Shown: positions 35,665 through 44,933, counted from the first letter of the stretch. The stretch is DNA of 64,000 bases from Pseudomonas sp. TH31 (GCF_016650815.1 NZ_JAEKEZ010000014.1:186001-250000); one strand, 5' to 3'. The notes: generated by a model not told the origin, from the sequence alone. Numbers and translations: made by a program.

Positions 35665-37719
35665 ATGCCATACGCCCCCGAACTTAAAGAAGCTGCCAAA
35701 CGCCTCTATTTACGCCGCTGCAAGCCGCGTGAAATCCAGGCGCAATTGTCCCTGCCCAACATCCGGATCATTTACTACTGGATCCGCCAGGGCGAATGGG
35801 ACGACATGCTGTCGGACGAAGAACCGCTGACCGCCGTAGGCCGGCGAATCACCCTGCTCCTGGACAAAACCACATCGCTGTCCAAAGGCGATCTGGACGA
35901 GCTCGACCGACTTACCACCGTCCGCGAGCGGTTGTTAAAGCAGTCGGTGAAACCGGCGCCGGCACCGGTCGGTGATCCGCCGGCGGACGATGGCCAGCGC
36001 CGAGAGGGTCAGCGCAAAGATCGGGGCGATCGCGGCGACAAAGGCGGTAAGAAGCGCGAGAAGAAAGCCAAGAACGAAGTCGGCGATCTGACCGAGGTGG
36101 ACTTTCTCGACAAGTTCATCAGCAAGATGTACGGCTATCAGAAAGAGCTGTTCGCGGCCAAACAGAACCCGCTGACTTGCCGGATTCGGAACATCCTCAA
36201 GAGCCGCCAGGTGGGCCTGACCTACTACTTTGCCGGCGAAGCGTTTATGGACGCCGTGCTCACCGGTGATAACCAGATTTTCCTGTCGGCCAGCCGCGCC
36301 CAGTCCGAGATTTTCCGCAGTTACATCATCGCGTTCGCACAAGAGTGGTTCGGCCTGGAGCTGACCGGCAACCCGATTGTGCTGAGCAAAGACGGTAAGC
36401 CCTGGGCTGAGTTGCGTTTTCTCAGCACCAACAGCAGCACCGCCCAGGGTCACCATGGCCACGTCTACGTTGACGAATATTTCTGGATTCGCGACTTCGA
36501 AAAACTGAACACCGTCGCCAGTGCCATGGCCACGCACAAAAAGTGGCGCAAGACCTACTTTTCAACGCCCAGTGCCGTATCGCACCAGGCTTACCCGTTC
36601 TGGACTGGCGAGAAATTCCGCAACAGCAAACGCAAGAACGCCAAGGATCCGTGGCCGAGCGAAACCCAGGCAGCGGCTGGCTCGCTGTGCCCCGACGGGC
36701 AATGGCGCAAGGTCATCACCATCCTGGATGCCATTGCCGGCGGCTGCGATCTGTTCGACCTTGAGCAGTTGCAGCTGGAGTACGACGAGGACAAGTTTCA
36801 GCAGCTGTTCATGTGCAAATTCATCGACAGCACCATGAGCGCCTTTTCCCTGTCCGACCTGGAACGCTGCTACTCCGACCTGTCGTTGTGGGCCGACTAC
36901 GACCCCGACGATCCGCGCCCATTCGGCAACAGCCCCGTGTGGATCGGCTACGACCCCAGCCGTACCCGCGACGACGCCAGTTGTGTGGTCATTGCTCCGC
37001 CGTTGGAACCTGGTGCCAAGTTCAGGATTCTGGAAAAGCACAGCTGGCGTGGGCAGTCGTTCAAGTACCAGGCCGAGCAGGTCAAAAAACTTACCGAGCG
37101 TTTCAACGTGCAACACATCGGCATCGATACCACCGGCATCGGCTACGGCGTGTTTGACCTGGTGCGCGACTTCTACCCGCGTGCGACCTCGATTCACTAC
37201 AGCCTCGAAACGAAAAACACCCTGGTACTCAAAGCGCAGGACACGATTCAGGGCAGCCGGATCGAATGGGATGCCGGCTGGAACGACATCGCTCAGGCGT
37301 TCCTGACGATCAAGCGGGGCACTACGGGCGGCGGCCAAGTCACGTACAGCGCATCACGCACCGACGCCTCGGGGCACGCCGATATTGCCTGGGCGATCAT
37401 GCATGCCCTGGCCCACGAACCCCTCAACACCAACAAGCAGCGGCGCAGCCGCTACACACTCAGCGGATCCAGCACCAATGGGCAAACCAGCAAAAAACCA
37501 GCAGCACAAAACAGCACCAGGTCCGATGCGCGCGTTTTCATTCGGTGCCCCCGAACAGGTTCTGAGCGAAAACATCGGGCAGTACCTGGGCGTGTTTGCC
37601 ACGCACGACGGCCGAATCTACACGCCGCCGGTGTCGCGCCAGGGCCTGGCCAAACTGCTGCGCGCCAACGCACACCACGGCGCCATTCCCGGGTTCAAGC
37701 GCAACCTATTGCTGCGTGA
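35665..37719 (+). CDS. Terminase large (ATPase) subunit (gpP-like), with long C-terminal overrun
   Basis: The packaging motor. It has an N-terminal helix-turn-helix (RKCKPREIQAQLS-like), an ATPase core (CRIRNILKSRQVGLTYYFAGEAFMDA; Walker B VYVDEYFWI) and a nuclease domain (WIGYDPSRTRDDASCVV, HIGIDTTGIGYGVFDL, TDASGHADIAWAIMHAL). The family body ends at about residue 600, near 37470. The frame then stays open to 37719, overlapping the portal gene by 242 bases with arginine-rich sequence that looks untranslated elsewhere. A lost stop or sequence error near 37460 is likely. Confidence 0.88.
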   Translation: MPYAPELKEAAKRLYLRRCKPREIQAQLSLPNIRIIYYWIRQGEWDDMLSDEEPLTAVGRRITLLLDKTTSLSKGDLDELDRLTTVRERLLKQSVKPAPAPVGDPPADDGQRREGQRKDRGDRGDKGGKKREKKAKNEVGDLTEVDFLDKFISKMYGYQKELFAAKQNPLTCRIRNILKSRQVGLTYYFAGEAFMDAVLTGDNQIFLSASRAQSEIFRSYIIAFAQEWFGLELTGNPIVLSKDGKPWAELRFLSTNSSTAQGHHGHVYVDEYFWIRDFEKLNTVASAMATHKKWRKTYFSTPSAVSHQAYPFWTGEKFRNSKRKNAKDPWPSETQAAAGSLCPDGQWRKVITILDAIAGGCDLFDLEQLQLEYDEDKFQQLFMCKFIDSTMSAFSLSDLERCYSDLSLWADYDPDDPRPFGNSPVWIGYDPSRTRDDASCVVIAPPLEPGAKFRILEKHSWRGQSFKYQAEQVKKLTERFNVQHIGIDTTGIGYGVFDLVRDFYPRATSIHYSLETKNTLVLKAQDTIQGSRIEWDAGWNDIAQAFLTIKRGTTGGGQVTYSASRTDASGHADIAWAIMHALAHEPLNTNKQRRSRYTLSGSSTNGQTSKKPAAQNSTRSDARVFIRCPRTGSERKHRAVPGRVCHARRPNLHAAGVAPGPGQTAARQRTPRRHSRVQAQPIAA

Positions 37720-38500
37720 GTTCATCCCCTCGGAGGGCTGCTCGATCACGACCATGGGTCGTGCCGGGCTCGACTTCATGGTGTTCGGCGAGGCTTATTT
37801 CCTGCGCAACCGCAACGCCTTCGGCCAGGTGCTGGAGATGGAGCATCTGCCGACGATCAACATGCGGGTCAAGGTGGATGGTGGTTTTGTGATGCTGCTG
37901 CCGGACGGCAAAGAAGTGGAGTTCGACCAGGACGAAATCGAGCACGTCATGAACTACGACGTGGAACAGAACATCTACGGCGTGCCTGATTACCTGGGCG
38001 GCATGCAGGCGCTGTTGCTCAACGAAGCCGCAACACTGTTCCGCCGGCGCTACTACAGCAACGGCGCCCACGCGGGCTACATCTTCTACACCAACGACCC
38101 GAACCTGAGCGAAGACGACGAGGACGAACTGAGAGCCCAGATCACCGCGAGCAAGGGTGTGGGCAACTTCCGCTCGATGTTCGTCAACATCCCGGGCGGC
38201 GACAAGGAGGCGATCCAGATCATTCCCGTGGGGGACTTCCAGGCTAAAGACGAGCTGGAAAAGGTGAAGAACATCACTCGTAACGATGTGATCGCCGCTT
38301 GGCGTATGAACCCGGCACTGGCTGGGATCATCCCGGAAAACAGCGGGGGCTTTGGCGATATCGAGAAGATCGATCGGGTGTACACCAGCAATGAGATTCG
38401 GCCGATCTGCCAACTGTTTAACCAGCTCAATGACACGCTACGCGAAGACAGGCGATTCGACTGGAAGAAACAAGCAGAAGCAGTTGATTCAACTGCATAA
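37478..38500 (+). CDS. Portal protein (PBSX/gpQ-like)
   Basis: A 340-residue portal starting at ATG 37478. It has GFKRNLLLREFIPSEGCSITTMGRAGLDFMVFGEAYF, YDVEQNIYGVPDYLGGMQALLLNEAATLFRRRYYSNGAHAGYIFYTND and NPALAGIIPENSGGFGDIEKIDRVY, the phage portal PBSX family. The length matches P2 gpQ (344). It forms the dodecameric DNA gate of the head. It follows gpP, as in P2. Confidence 0.93.
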   Translation: MGKPAKNQQHKTAPGPMRAFSFGAPEQVLSENIGQYLGVFATHDGRIYTPPVSRQGLAKLLRANAHHGAIPGFKRNLLLREFIPSEGCSITTMGRAGLDFMVFGEAYFLRNRNAFGQVLEMEHLPTINMRVKVDGGFVMLLPDGKEVEFDQDEIEHVMNYDVEQNIYGVPDYLGGMQALLLNEAATLFRRRYYSNGAHAGYIFYTNDPNLSEDDEDELRAQITASKGVGNFRSMFVNIPGGDKEAIQIIPVGDFQAKDELEKVKNITRNDVIAAWRMNPALAGIIPENSGGFGDIEKIDRVYTSNEIRPICQLFNQLNDTLREDRRFDWKKQAEAVDSTA

Positions 38501-38564
38501 GACGCTAACCGCACTACATATTGTGGCAACATGGTAGCGATTGGCTGCCCTGGGGAGGGACACA

Positions 38565-38822
38565 ATGCGAGTTGAATGCAAATGCGGGCACAGAGGACGG
38601 ATCGCTTCACGAGAGAAGTTTTCCGTGGATTTCGTGAAGCTGTACTGCCAGTGCCTGGATGCAAAGTGCGGGCACACGTGGGTTGCGGAACTGACGTTTT
38701 CTCACACGCTGAGCCCGTCGGCTCAGTCGTTCGAAAGGATGCTGCTCGATCGTTTGAAGGAAATGCCCAGGGCGAAACAGCGGGAGCTGTTCGAACAGCT
38801 CGGGGCGCAGGCAGTTGCGTAG
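38565..38822 (+). CDS. Ogr/Delta-type zinc-finger activator of late genes
   Basis: About 85 residues from ATG 38565. The paired cysteines (CKCGHRG and YCQCLDAKCGHTW) give the C-x-C...C-x-C-x4-C-type zinc finger of P2 Ogr and P4 Delta. A longer C-terminal tail (SFERMLLDRLKEMPRAKQRELFEQL) is unlike P2 Ogr. It should activate the late promoters driving gpP/gpQ and the leftward late operon by contacting the RNA polymerase alpha subunit. Confidence 0.85.
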   Translation: MRVECKCGHRGRIASREKFSVDFVKLYCQCLDAKCGHTWVAELTFSHTLSPSAQSFERMLLDRLKEMPRAKQRELFEQLGAQAVA

Positions 38823-38891
38823 CGCGCAAACCGCCGACTTCAAAGCGTCGGCGATCGGTTACACCAAACCGGGGGTTAGGCGATCGGGATA

Positions 38892-39077
38892 TCAGCTATT
38901 GGCTGATTCTTTTGGATGGGTTGCAAGAACCTCGGAAAGCCGGTGGAGCTGACCTTGCTCCTGTTCACTCAATGACCGGTAAAAGCCAATGAGACGGCGT
39001 TCCGCTTTGCTCAGGGTTTGCTGTTCGAACTCTGCAAACCCAACGCAAACAGGTTCCTTTTTGATGCGATCCAACAT
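38892..39077 (-). CDS. Small phage protein of unknown function
   Basis: A 61-residue helical protein (EFEQQTLSKAERRLIGFYRSLSEQEQGQLHRLSEVLAT) lying downstream of the repressor gene on the same strand. Its C-terminal half resembles the helical tail of phage repressors of this type (compare ITEEDKKAIRRFLQAMAD in the neighbouring repressor), so it may be a repressor-related fragment or partner. Function unknown. Confidence 0.5.
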   Translation of the reverse strand: MLDRIKKEPVCVGFAEFEQQTLSKAERRLIGFYRSLSEQEQGQLHRLSEVLATHPKESANS

Positions 39078-39179
39078 GCTAACTACTCCATAAAGTGCAT
39101 TGCTGAATCGGCGTTATCGGGGCGGGGACTGGGTTTCGAACGAGGGAGTTAACAAATGCGGAACAAGCTTTGTTACAAG

Positions 39180-39545
39180 TTAATTCGATCTCTTGGCCGC
39201 ATCATCGGCCATGGCCTGAAGAAAACGGCGGATCGCCTTTTTGTCTTCTTCCGTAATGCTCCTGAACTGAGTGATCAGTTCCTCTTCTGCTGCCGTGAAC
39301 ATTTGCCCAAGCGGCGTGGAACGGCGACCAGTGAGCACAAACGCAGCATCGGCGCCGTGCTCTTCAAGCGCCGCAACGTAGCGGAGATCGAGCGAATTCG
39401 CTCCCAGCTCATAGTTCTTTTGTGTCCCCCTACTGACACCTAGAAGCACTCCAAACTCTGTCTGACTCATCCCTAAGCGCTCGCGCTCTTCCCTTAGGCG
39501 TTCACCTACTCGATCAGCTATGAGCATTTTTTTATTCACCACCAT
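39180..39545 (-). CDS. Lysogeny repressor (XRE helix-turn-helix)
   Basis: A protein of about 121 residues. The start could be 39545 or 39527; a still earlier one at 39569 has no Shine-Dalgarno. The HTH is LREERERLGMSQTEFGVLLGVSRGTQKNYELG, followed by a short helical C-terminal part and no S24 protease domain. It therefore cannot self-cleave on RecA activation and would need another induction route; the LexA-controlled metalloprotease at 46260 is a candidate. It faces the early genes across a 65-base switch region. Confidence 0.85.
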   Translation of the reverse strand: MVVNKKMLIADRVGERLREERERLGMSQTEFGVLLGVSRGTQKNYELGANSLDLRYVAALEEHGADAAFVLTGRRSTPLGQMFTAAEEELITQFRSITEEDKKAIRRFLQAMADDAAKRSN

Positions 39546-39610
39546 TGACTTGATCATTTTTTTGACCAAGAATCACCACAGACGAACACAAGTAAACACA
39601 ACTGAACAGA
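39546..39610. promoter_or_regulatory. Repressor / early-gene switch region
   Basis: The short divergent region holds a near-palindrome CTTGATCA-TTTTTT-TGACCAAG (about 39550-39571) and repeated ACACAA/ACACAAGT motifs (39590-39606). These are the expected operators for the repressor and the Cro-like protein. Assignment is by position. Confidence 0.5.
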
Positions 39611-39820
39611 GTGCGCACTATGCCCGCCACCGTTACACCCGAGCAAGCCCGAGAGGCGTTGAATCGCAGAGGGATGAGTATTGCGGAGTTCAGCCGGAAG
39701 CACGGACTGAACAAAAATTTAGTCAGCGACCTGTTGAACGGTCGGATCAAAGGTCGCCGTGGGGAGGCACATCGCGCCGCCGTGCTGCTCAATATCAAAG
39801 ACGGCGTTATCGAACAGTAA
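39611..39820 (+). CDS. Cro-like DNA-binding protein
   Basis: A 69-residue protein whose HTH is AREALNRRGMSIAEFSRKHGLNKNLVSDLLNGRIKGRRGEAHRAAVLL. It is divergent from the repressor, the position of Cro/Apl/Cox in P2-like phages. It probably shuts off the repressor promoter and may act in excision. The second ATG (39620) is an alternative start. Confidence 0.8.
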   Translation: MRTMPATVTPEQAREALNRRGMSIAEFSRKHGLNKNLVSDLLNGRIKGRRGEAHRAAVLLNIKDGVIEQ

Positions 39821-39849
39821 CGGCACAGACCAACAGGGAACAGTAGAAG

Positions 39850-40329
39850 ATGAAAAGCCCCGTTCTAGAGACCCGCAAAGAAGTTATGAGCGAGATCATT
39901 CGCAGCTATCCCGGTGGACGCGAAGGCGCAGCCGCTCGCTTGGGAATGAAGGTCAAAAAATTCGATAACCACGCCTATGAAAGTGCCAGCTGTAGCCCAC
40001 TGAGTGACGCTCAAGTTTTCATGCTTGAACAAGATCGCGGCACCAGCCACTTCCCGAACTATGTTGCGCAAATGTACGGCGGCCTTTTTGTACCCGTCGC
40101 AGACCCCGACACGCTGGATAACGTCGAGCTGTACGCCCGATCAGTTCAGGTTTCCGCAAAACGCGGCTGTGTTGACCAGGCCATTGCCAAGGCGTTGGAA
40201 GATGGTTCGATCAACGCTGAAGAGGCTGAAATCATCCTCAACGCTCACAACCTCCACATGGCCGCACGGCATGCTGAAGTGCTGGCAGCGATCGACCTAT
40301 ACCGCGCCAAACCGGGGAAAGGCCAATGA
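39850..40329 (+). CDS. YmfL-type putative phage regulatory protein (CII-like)
   Basis: A 159-residue protein. RSYPGGREGAAARLGMKVKKFDNHAYES... SDAQVFMLEQDRGTSHFPNYVAQMYGG matches the YmfL/CII-like regulators that follow cro in many myophages. A C-terminal helical region follows. It probably helps choose lysogeny. It overlaps the next gene by four bases. Confidence 0.75.
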   Translation: MKSPVLETRKEVMSEIIRSYPGGREGAAARLGMKVKKFDNHAYESASCSPLSDAQVFMLEQDRGTSHFPNYVAQMYGGLFVPVADPDTLDNVELYARSVQVSAKRGCVDQAIAKALEDGSINAEEAEIILNAHNLHMAARHAEVLAAIDLYRAKPGKGQ

Positions 40330-40691
40330 ACAATCTGCCCGCAGTACAGGAATATCAGGACATGCTCAAAGCCGCGGCGCTCGTGTTCCTTGAGCGGCAC
40401 CGATGCGAACACCTGGGCGACGATCAGCAATTGTTCGCCCGCACCGTGCAGCACCTGGTTTCGGATTACGACGCGCTGACTCAGTCCGCTGAAAAGCTGG
40501 TGCACTTGGCCAGCAGCGAAATGTCAGCGGTGAGCGATCGGCAACGTTTGGACATTCGCAACTGCACGTCCACCCACACCGTCATCATCGACACCGCCAC
40601 CGGCAACGCCTGGGCAATCCCGGTCAGCCTGATCTACGAACGCATTCTTATCGCACCGGATAACGGGCGCTTCCGCGTCACCGCTTCGTAA
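40326..40691 (+). CDS. Hypothetical early phage protein
   Basis: A 121-residue protein: a helical N-terminal half with heptad-like spacing, then a beta-rich end (TSTHTVIIDTATGNAWAIPVSLIYERILI). It is coupled to the YmfL gene (ATGA). No family recognised. Confidence 0.6.
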   Translation: MNNLPAVQEYQDMLKAAALVFLERHRCEHLGDDQQLFARTVQHLVSDYDALTQSAEKLVHLASSEMSAVSDRQRLDIRNCTSTHTVIIDTATGNAWAIPVSLIYERILIAPDNGRFRVTAS

Positions 40692-40757
40692 TTCCCACCC
40701 AATAAATCGCCTGTCCCACCGCCGTGGGTTTGGGTGAGCTGCGCCCGAAATTGAGGT

Positions 40758-40997
40758 TTGACGATGGAAAACGCCATGAACATCAACGCAAAACTGACGC
40801 CTACCCAGGCTCAAGCGCTCTTGGCCAACCTGCGCGAGCAATACCGTCTCAGCCTCAATGAACTCTGGTACGCAGACCAGTACCGCCTGATTCCCGATGG
40901 ACTGCGCCACGGCTCAATCCTCGCCAACAGCCCTGTGATGGCCGCTCAAAAACACATGATCGGCGCCCTCACCTTCAGCCTCAAAGCAGTGAAATAA
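40758..40997 (+). CDS. Small early phage protein
   Basis: A 79-residue protein (TPTQAQALLANLREQYRLSLNELWYADQYRLIPDG) ending two bases before the replication gene. The start may be 40764 or 40776 in place of 40758, whose spacing to GAGG is best at 40764. Unknown function, probably part of the replication operon. Confidence 0.6.
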   Translation: MTMENAMNINAKLTPTQAQALLANLREQYRLSLNELWYADQYRLIPDGLRHGSILANSPVMAAQKHMIGALTFSLKAVK

Positions 40998-40999
40998 CC

Positions 41000-43702
41000 A
41001 TGAGAGACGATCTCCGACACGATGTTCTGCAACGCCTTGAGTCCGACTACGGCCTGAAACACCGTAGCGGCACCGACTACATGCGCGGCGGCACTTGTCC
41101 GAACTGCAACCAGAAAACGCTGTTCACGCGTTTCTCAGCCCCTTGGATGGTCATCTGCGGCCGTCCTGAGAAGTGCAAGCACACGATGCCCGTCAAGGAA
41201 ATCTACGATGACCTGTTCGAAGACTGGAGCAAGCGCGCACCGGTAACACACGATCAGCCGAACGCTACAGCACGGGCCTATCTGGAATTTGCGCGGGGGT
41301 TTCGTCTTGAAGTCCTCTCGGGTTGGTATACGCAGGACAGCTATTTTTCCCCTGAATTAGGCATCGGCAGTGCCACGGTCCGGTTCCCCCTGGAGAAAGG
41401 TGGTTACTGGGAACGGTTGATTGATAAACCACATCGTTTCGGCAAGAAGAAAGCACGCTTCAAATCCGGCGAAAGCTACAAAGGCGTGTGGTGGTGCCCT
41501 CCATGCGTTGACCTGCTCGAGGTCAAAGAGCTTTGGATCACTGAGGGGATCTTTGACGCAATTGCACTCATCCATAACGACGTTGCGGCAGTGGCCGCGA
41601 TGTCATCCAACGCCTTCCCCGAGGCATCGCTGAAGAAGCTTGTGGAGTTGCGCGGCAGCAAACTGCCAACACTCGTTTGGGCGCCAGACAATGAACCAGA
41701 GGCTTGTGAATACGCCCGACGCTGGGTACGCCAGGCCCGTGAGATGGGTTTCACCTGCCGGGCTGCCCTCATTCCACAGCCTGGTCGCAAAGTTGACTGG
41801 AACGATCTGCACCAACGCTGGCAGTTCGAGGACGACGAACAGAAGCGCAACCACCGCCGCAAGCGCGACTTTGAAGCTGCCCGGCACCAGGGCGACCTGC
41901 TGCTGGCGGAATCTGCAAAGGAAAAGGCACTGCTTATCTATGGCTGGGAAGAAGAGGGATCAGAGTTCCACTTTGACTTCTTCAACCGTCTGTACTGGGC
42001 GAAGTTCGATCTACACAAACTCGACGAAGAGCAGCGCGAGCTGCTGAACAGCGACGATCACGAAGACCAACTGCTTACCGAGAAAGGGGCAAGGCGCAAG
42101 GCACTGGAAACGGCCTGTTCGCTCAAACTGTTGGCGAATTGCAACTTCACCACTTTGTATAAACAGGTAAACGAGGCCACAGGTGAGGCCTGGTACTACG
42201 TGCGCATCAGTCCCCCTAATGACGCGCCCAGCGAAAAGATCACGTTCACCCTGAAGCAGTTCGCATCCAGCAGCGAGTTCAAGGCTCGACTGCTCTACTC
42301 GAGCGCCACTTGGCTTGGCGCTCAGAAACACCTGGATCAAATCTCGATGAAGCAAATCGAGGGGATCAAAACGGTCGAAACAATCGATTTCGTGGGCTAC
42401 AGCAAGGAACACGGCGCCTACATTTTCAACGATATCGCGTGCCACAAAGGGACGGTCTACAAGGCCAACGCAGACGACTACTTCGAGTTCGGCAAACGCC
42501 GCGTGAAGTGCCTGGTCAAGAACGTAAAGATCAACCCAAAGGCTAGCAATGACGGCTATCGCGACGATTGGTTGGCAAAGCTGTGGCTGTGCTACCGCGA
42601 AAAGGGATTGATTGCACTGACATTTTGGTTCGGCTCCCTGTTTGCAGAACAGATCCGTGCGCAGTACGAAAGCTTTCCGTTCCTGGAAGCGACCGGTGAA
42701 CCGGACGCCGGTAAAACCACGCTGATCATGTTCCTGTGGAAGCTCTTCGGTCGGCACTACGAGGGCTTCGACCCTACCAAAGGCACCCCGTCTGGGCGTA
42801 GCCGCTCGATGGGCCAGGTTGCTGGTATGCCGGTTGTATTGATCGAGGGCGATAGGAACAGCGACGGGGCGAACTCAAAATCCTTCGACATGAATGAACT
42901 CAAAGACTTTTTCGGTGGTGGCCTGCTGGGCACCCGAGGCGTGAAAAACAATACCAACGAGACATACGAACCTGAGTTCCGCGCAACGATTGCTATCGCC
43001 CAGAACGCCACGGTCACCGGTAATGAAGCAGTTATGAGCCGGATCGTAAAGCTGTTCTTCCTCAAGCCAAAAATCACGCAGGAAAGCAGTGCAGCTGCGG
43101 ACGCACTCAGCCAGATGGAAATAGACGAAGTCAGCAATTTTCTTGTTCAAGCGATCAGCCAAGAGCCACAGGTAATGGCTCGGTTTGCCGAAACCTATCC
43201 AAAGCATCGCGAGCATCTGCGCTCGTTACGCACGCTTGGCTCGGCTCGAATCATCAAGAACCACAGCATGATGCTCGCCCTCGTTGATTGCCTCGCCCTG
43301 GTGTTGCGCCTGGACGACACCATGATCACCGGTGCACGTAAAGAACTCATCGAAATGGCTCATGAACGGCAGGCCGCCATCGTCTCCGACCCGCCGGAAG
43401 TGGTCGAGTTCTGGCAGGTCTACGAGTATTTGGAATCGCTCAGCAGCGAGCCTCTGGTTAATCACAGCAAGAAGCCCGACGTCATCGCAATCAACCTCAA
43501 CGGCTTCGCCAAAGTCGCAGCCGAGCATCGTCAGAAGCTCGCAGACATCGGCACGTTGCGTCATCTGCTGCGCGACTGCCGCTCCCACAAGTTGATTGAC
43601 GTCAACCGCACCACGTCCAGCGCTATCAACAGCATTCAACGCAAGAACATGCCTCTCAGCCCAGCCCCTGAATCGGTGAGCTGCTGGCAGTTCAAGGCCT
43701 GA
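41000..43702 (+). CDS. Phage replication protein: zinc-binding, Toprim primase and helicase
   Basis: A 900-residue multidomain protein. Residues about 25-60 hold a zinc motif (CPNCNQKT... CGRPEKC). A Toprim-type region spans 180-280 (ELWITEGIFDAIALI; VWAPDNEPEACEYARRW). A P-loop ATPase begins at about 560 (EATGEPDAGKTTLI) with Walker B-like GMPVVLIEGD and a sensor region NATVTGNEAVMSRIVKLFF. It should prime and unwind at the phage origin. P2 uses gpA rolling-circle replication, so this is a replaced replication module. Confidence 0.85.
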   Translation: MRDDLRHDVLQRLESDYGLKHRSGTDYMRGGTCPNCNQKTLFTRFSAPWMVICGRPEKCKHTMPVKEIYDDLFEDWSKRAPVTHDQPNATARAYLEFARGFRLEVLSGWYTQDSYFSPELGIGSATVRFPLEKGGYWERLIDKPHRFGKKKARFKSGESYKGVWWCPPCVDLLEVKELWITEGIFDAIALIHNDVAAVAAMSSNAFPEASLKKLVELRGSKLPTLVWAPDNEPEACEYARRWVRQAREMGFTCRAALIPQPGRKVDWNDLHQRWQFEDDEQKRNHRRKRDFEAARHQGDLLLAESAKEKALLIYGWEEEGSEFHFDFFNRLYWAKFDLHKLDEEQRELLNSDDHEDQLLTEKGARRKALETACSLKLLANCNFTTLYKQVNEATGEAWYYVRISPPNDAPSEKITFTLKQFASSSEFKARLLYSSATWLGAQKHLDQISMKQIEGIKTVETIDFVGYSKEHGAYIFNDIACHKGTVYKANADDYFEFGKRRVKCLVKNVKINPKASNDGYRDDWLAKLWLCYREKGLIALTFWFGSLFAEQIRAQYESFPFLEATGEPDAGKTTLIMFLWKLFGRHYEGFDPTKGTPSGRSRSMGQVAGMPVVLIEGDRNSDGANSKSFDMNELKDFFGGGLLGTRGVKNNTNETYEPEFRATIAIAQNATVTGNEAVMSRIVKLFFLKPKITQESSAAADALSQMEIDEVSNFLVQAISQEPQVMARFAETYPKHREHLRSLRTLGSARIIKNHSMMLALVDCLALVLRLDDTMITGARKELIEMAHERQAAIVSDPPEVVEFWQVYEYLESLSSEPLVNHSKKPDVIAINLNGFAKVAAEHRQKLADIGTLRHLLRDCRSHKLIDVNRTTSSAINSIQRKNMPLSPAPESVSCWQFKA

Positions 43703-43720
43703 CCACCACGGAGAGAAAAC

Positions 43721-44047
43721 ATGCACGTTCAAGTCATCACCGGCGATGGTTCTATCAGAGATTCATTTCTTCTCAAACGCGTAAGTGGCCAGCTGGATTG
43801 GCTCGGGGTGACGATAAAAACTGTCTACGCGGAAGCATACGGCGGTGCTGCACTGGTCGAGATTCTGCATGTTTGTGCAGCCCATAAACGGGAACTTCTA
43901 GTGCTGGGCTGCACCGGGGAGCAGATCCGCTCGGTACTGGAATGGCAGTCAGCAACTTACGAAATGATTGAGCTTGAGGATCTGGTGATTCACCTGGTCA
44001 AGCGAATGGATTCAACAGCACACCCGGTCGGCCCCGATCGGAAATGA
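43721..44047 (+). CDS. Hypothetical phage protein
   Basis: A 108-residue protein 19 bases after the replication gene (GGAGAG site upstream of ATG 43721). It looks like a small alpha/beta protein (LDWLGVTIKTVYAEAYGG, HKRELLVLGCTGEQIRSVLEWQ). No family recognised. Confidence 0.6.
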   Translation: MHVQVITGDGSIRDSFLLKRVSGQLDWLGVTIKTVYAEAYGGAALVEILHVCAAHKRELLVLGCTGEQIRSVLEWQSATYEMIELEDLVIHLVKRMDSTAHPVGPDRK

Positions 44048-44103
44048 AGGTGGTGCCGAGGAGTTACAGCTCCCCGGCACCGACCACCACTGAGGGCAAC
44101 ACC

Positions 44104-44367
44104 ATGCAAGCACAGCGCCACAGCGGCAGCGAATTGAAGGCTAACACACCGCCCAACGATGACACCCGGTCGGCGCGGCACCTGATGGCCATTCGGATCG
44201 TCGGCACCGCGTTGTTCGATTACCAGGTGCGGAAAACGGACGATGCGCGGATTCGTCTCGAATGCCTAACCAGCTTTGCAAAAGAACTTGGCGACATCAG
44301 TGCACACGAAGTCGCCGTAGTTGCTCAGTTGCTGGCCGGCCGAGGATCGTCAGGGGTAGCTATATGA
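44104..44367 (+). CDS. Hypothetical phage protein
   Basis: About 87 residues from ATG 44104 (GAGGG upstream). Mainly helical: SARHLMAIRIVGTALFDYQVRK and LTSFAKELGDISAHEVAVVAQLL. The upstream in-frame start at 44044 overlaps the previous gene and seems less likely. Unknown function. Confidence 0.55.
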   Translation: MQAQRHSGSELKANTPPNDDTRSARHLMAIRIVGTALFDYQVRKTDDARIRLECLTSFAKELGDISAHEVAVVAQLLAGRGSSGVAI

Positions 44368-44564
44368 GTATCCGTGAACGTCCAGCCATGGCCAGCAAAC
44401 GGCTGGACCTGCCGAGCATCTGCGATATCTGCGGTACAGCTAGATCCACCCGCAAACACAAGAAATGCAGCCGTATCCGCCAGCACCGCAAAACTGACGA
44501 ATGGGCCGCAGTGATGGCCGAAAAGGCTGCAATCAAGACAGCAAAGGAACGCCGCTATGTATAA
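44364..44564 (+). CDS. Small cysteine-containing phage protein
   Basis: A 66-residue protein starting at ATG 44364, four-base overlap with the preceding gene. ICDICGTARSTRKHKKCSRIRQHR has a C-x2-C...C pattern with basic residues, possibly a small zinc ribbon that binds nucleic acid. The C-terminus is helical and basic. Confidence 0.6.
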   Translation: MSIRERPAMASKRLDLPSICDICGTARSTRKHKKCSRIRQHRKTDEWAAVMAEKAAIKTAKERRYV

Positions 44565-44724
44565 CTGCCGATCTCCAGTCAGGTTTTTAGTCCGCCTTCC
44601 CGGCGGGCTGCGCGTACAGCCAGAATCTGAAGCCTGGGTTTCTACTACGCTTGTACCTGAATCCGCCTCTAAACTCGGCTTCCATCAGGTGCGGAAATCG
44701 TCAGATTTGGGGGCCGTGCCGTGA
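44557..44724 (+). CDS. Very small phage protein upstream of the DUF4224 gene
   Basis: A 55-codon frame: ATG 44557, overlapping the previous gene by eight bases and ending TGA 44722-44724 within the GTG start of the next gene. It begins MYNCRSPVRFLVRLPGGLRV. Tight overlaps on both sides suggest translation, but it may be only a coupling leader. Confidence 0.45.
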   Translation: MYNCRSPVRFLVRLPGGLRVQPESEAWVSTTLVPESASKLGFHQVRKSSDLGAVP

Positions 44725-44933
44725 CCTTGGCCACATCAGGAATTTTGACTTTCCAAGACCTGCAGCACATTACTGGCTATCAACGCAGGTCAGATGTTGA
44801 ACGATCTCTGATCGACCAGGGCGTGCGGTTGTTTCGTGGCCGTACTGGCCCATGGACAACCTTGGATTTGATTAATCATGCCGGCGGGGTCACTTCGGCC
44901 AGCGCTGAAAGGTACGACTCAGACATACTATGA
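44721..44933 (+). CDS. DUF4224-type phage protein (excisionase-like position)
   Basis: A 70-residue protein starting at GTG 44721. ILTFQDLQHITGYQRRSDVERSLIDQGV is the DUF4224 pattern, small helical proteins that directly precede integrase genes in Pseudomonas phages. It overlaps the integrase start by four bases (ATGA-type). A role in excision or DNA binding is inferred from position. Confidence 0.75.
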   Translation: MTLATSGILTFQDLQHITGYQRRSDVERSLIDQGVRLFRGRTGPWTTLDLINHAGGVTSASAERYDSDIL

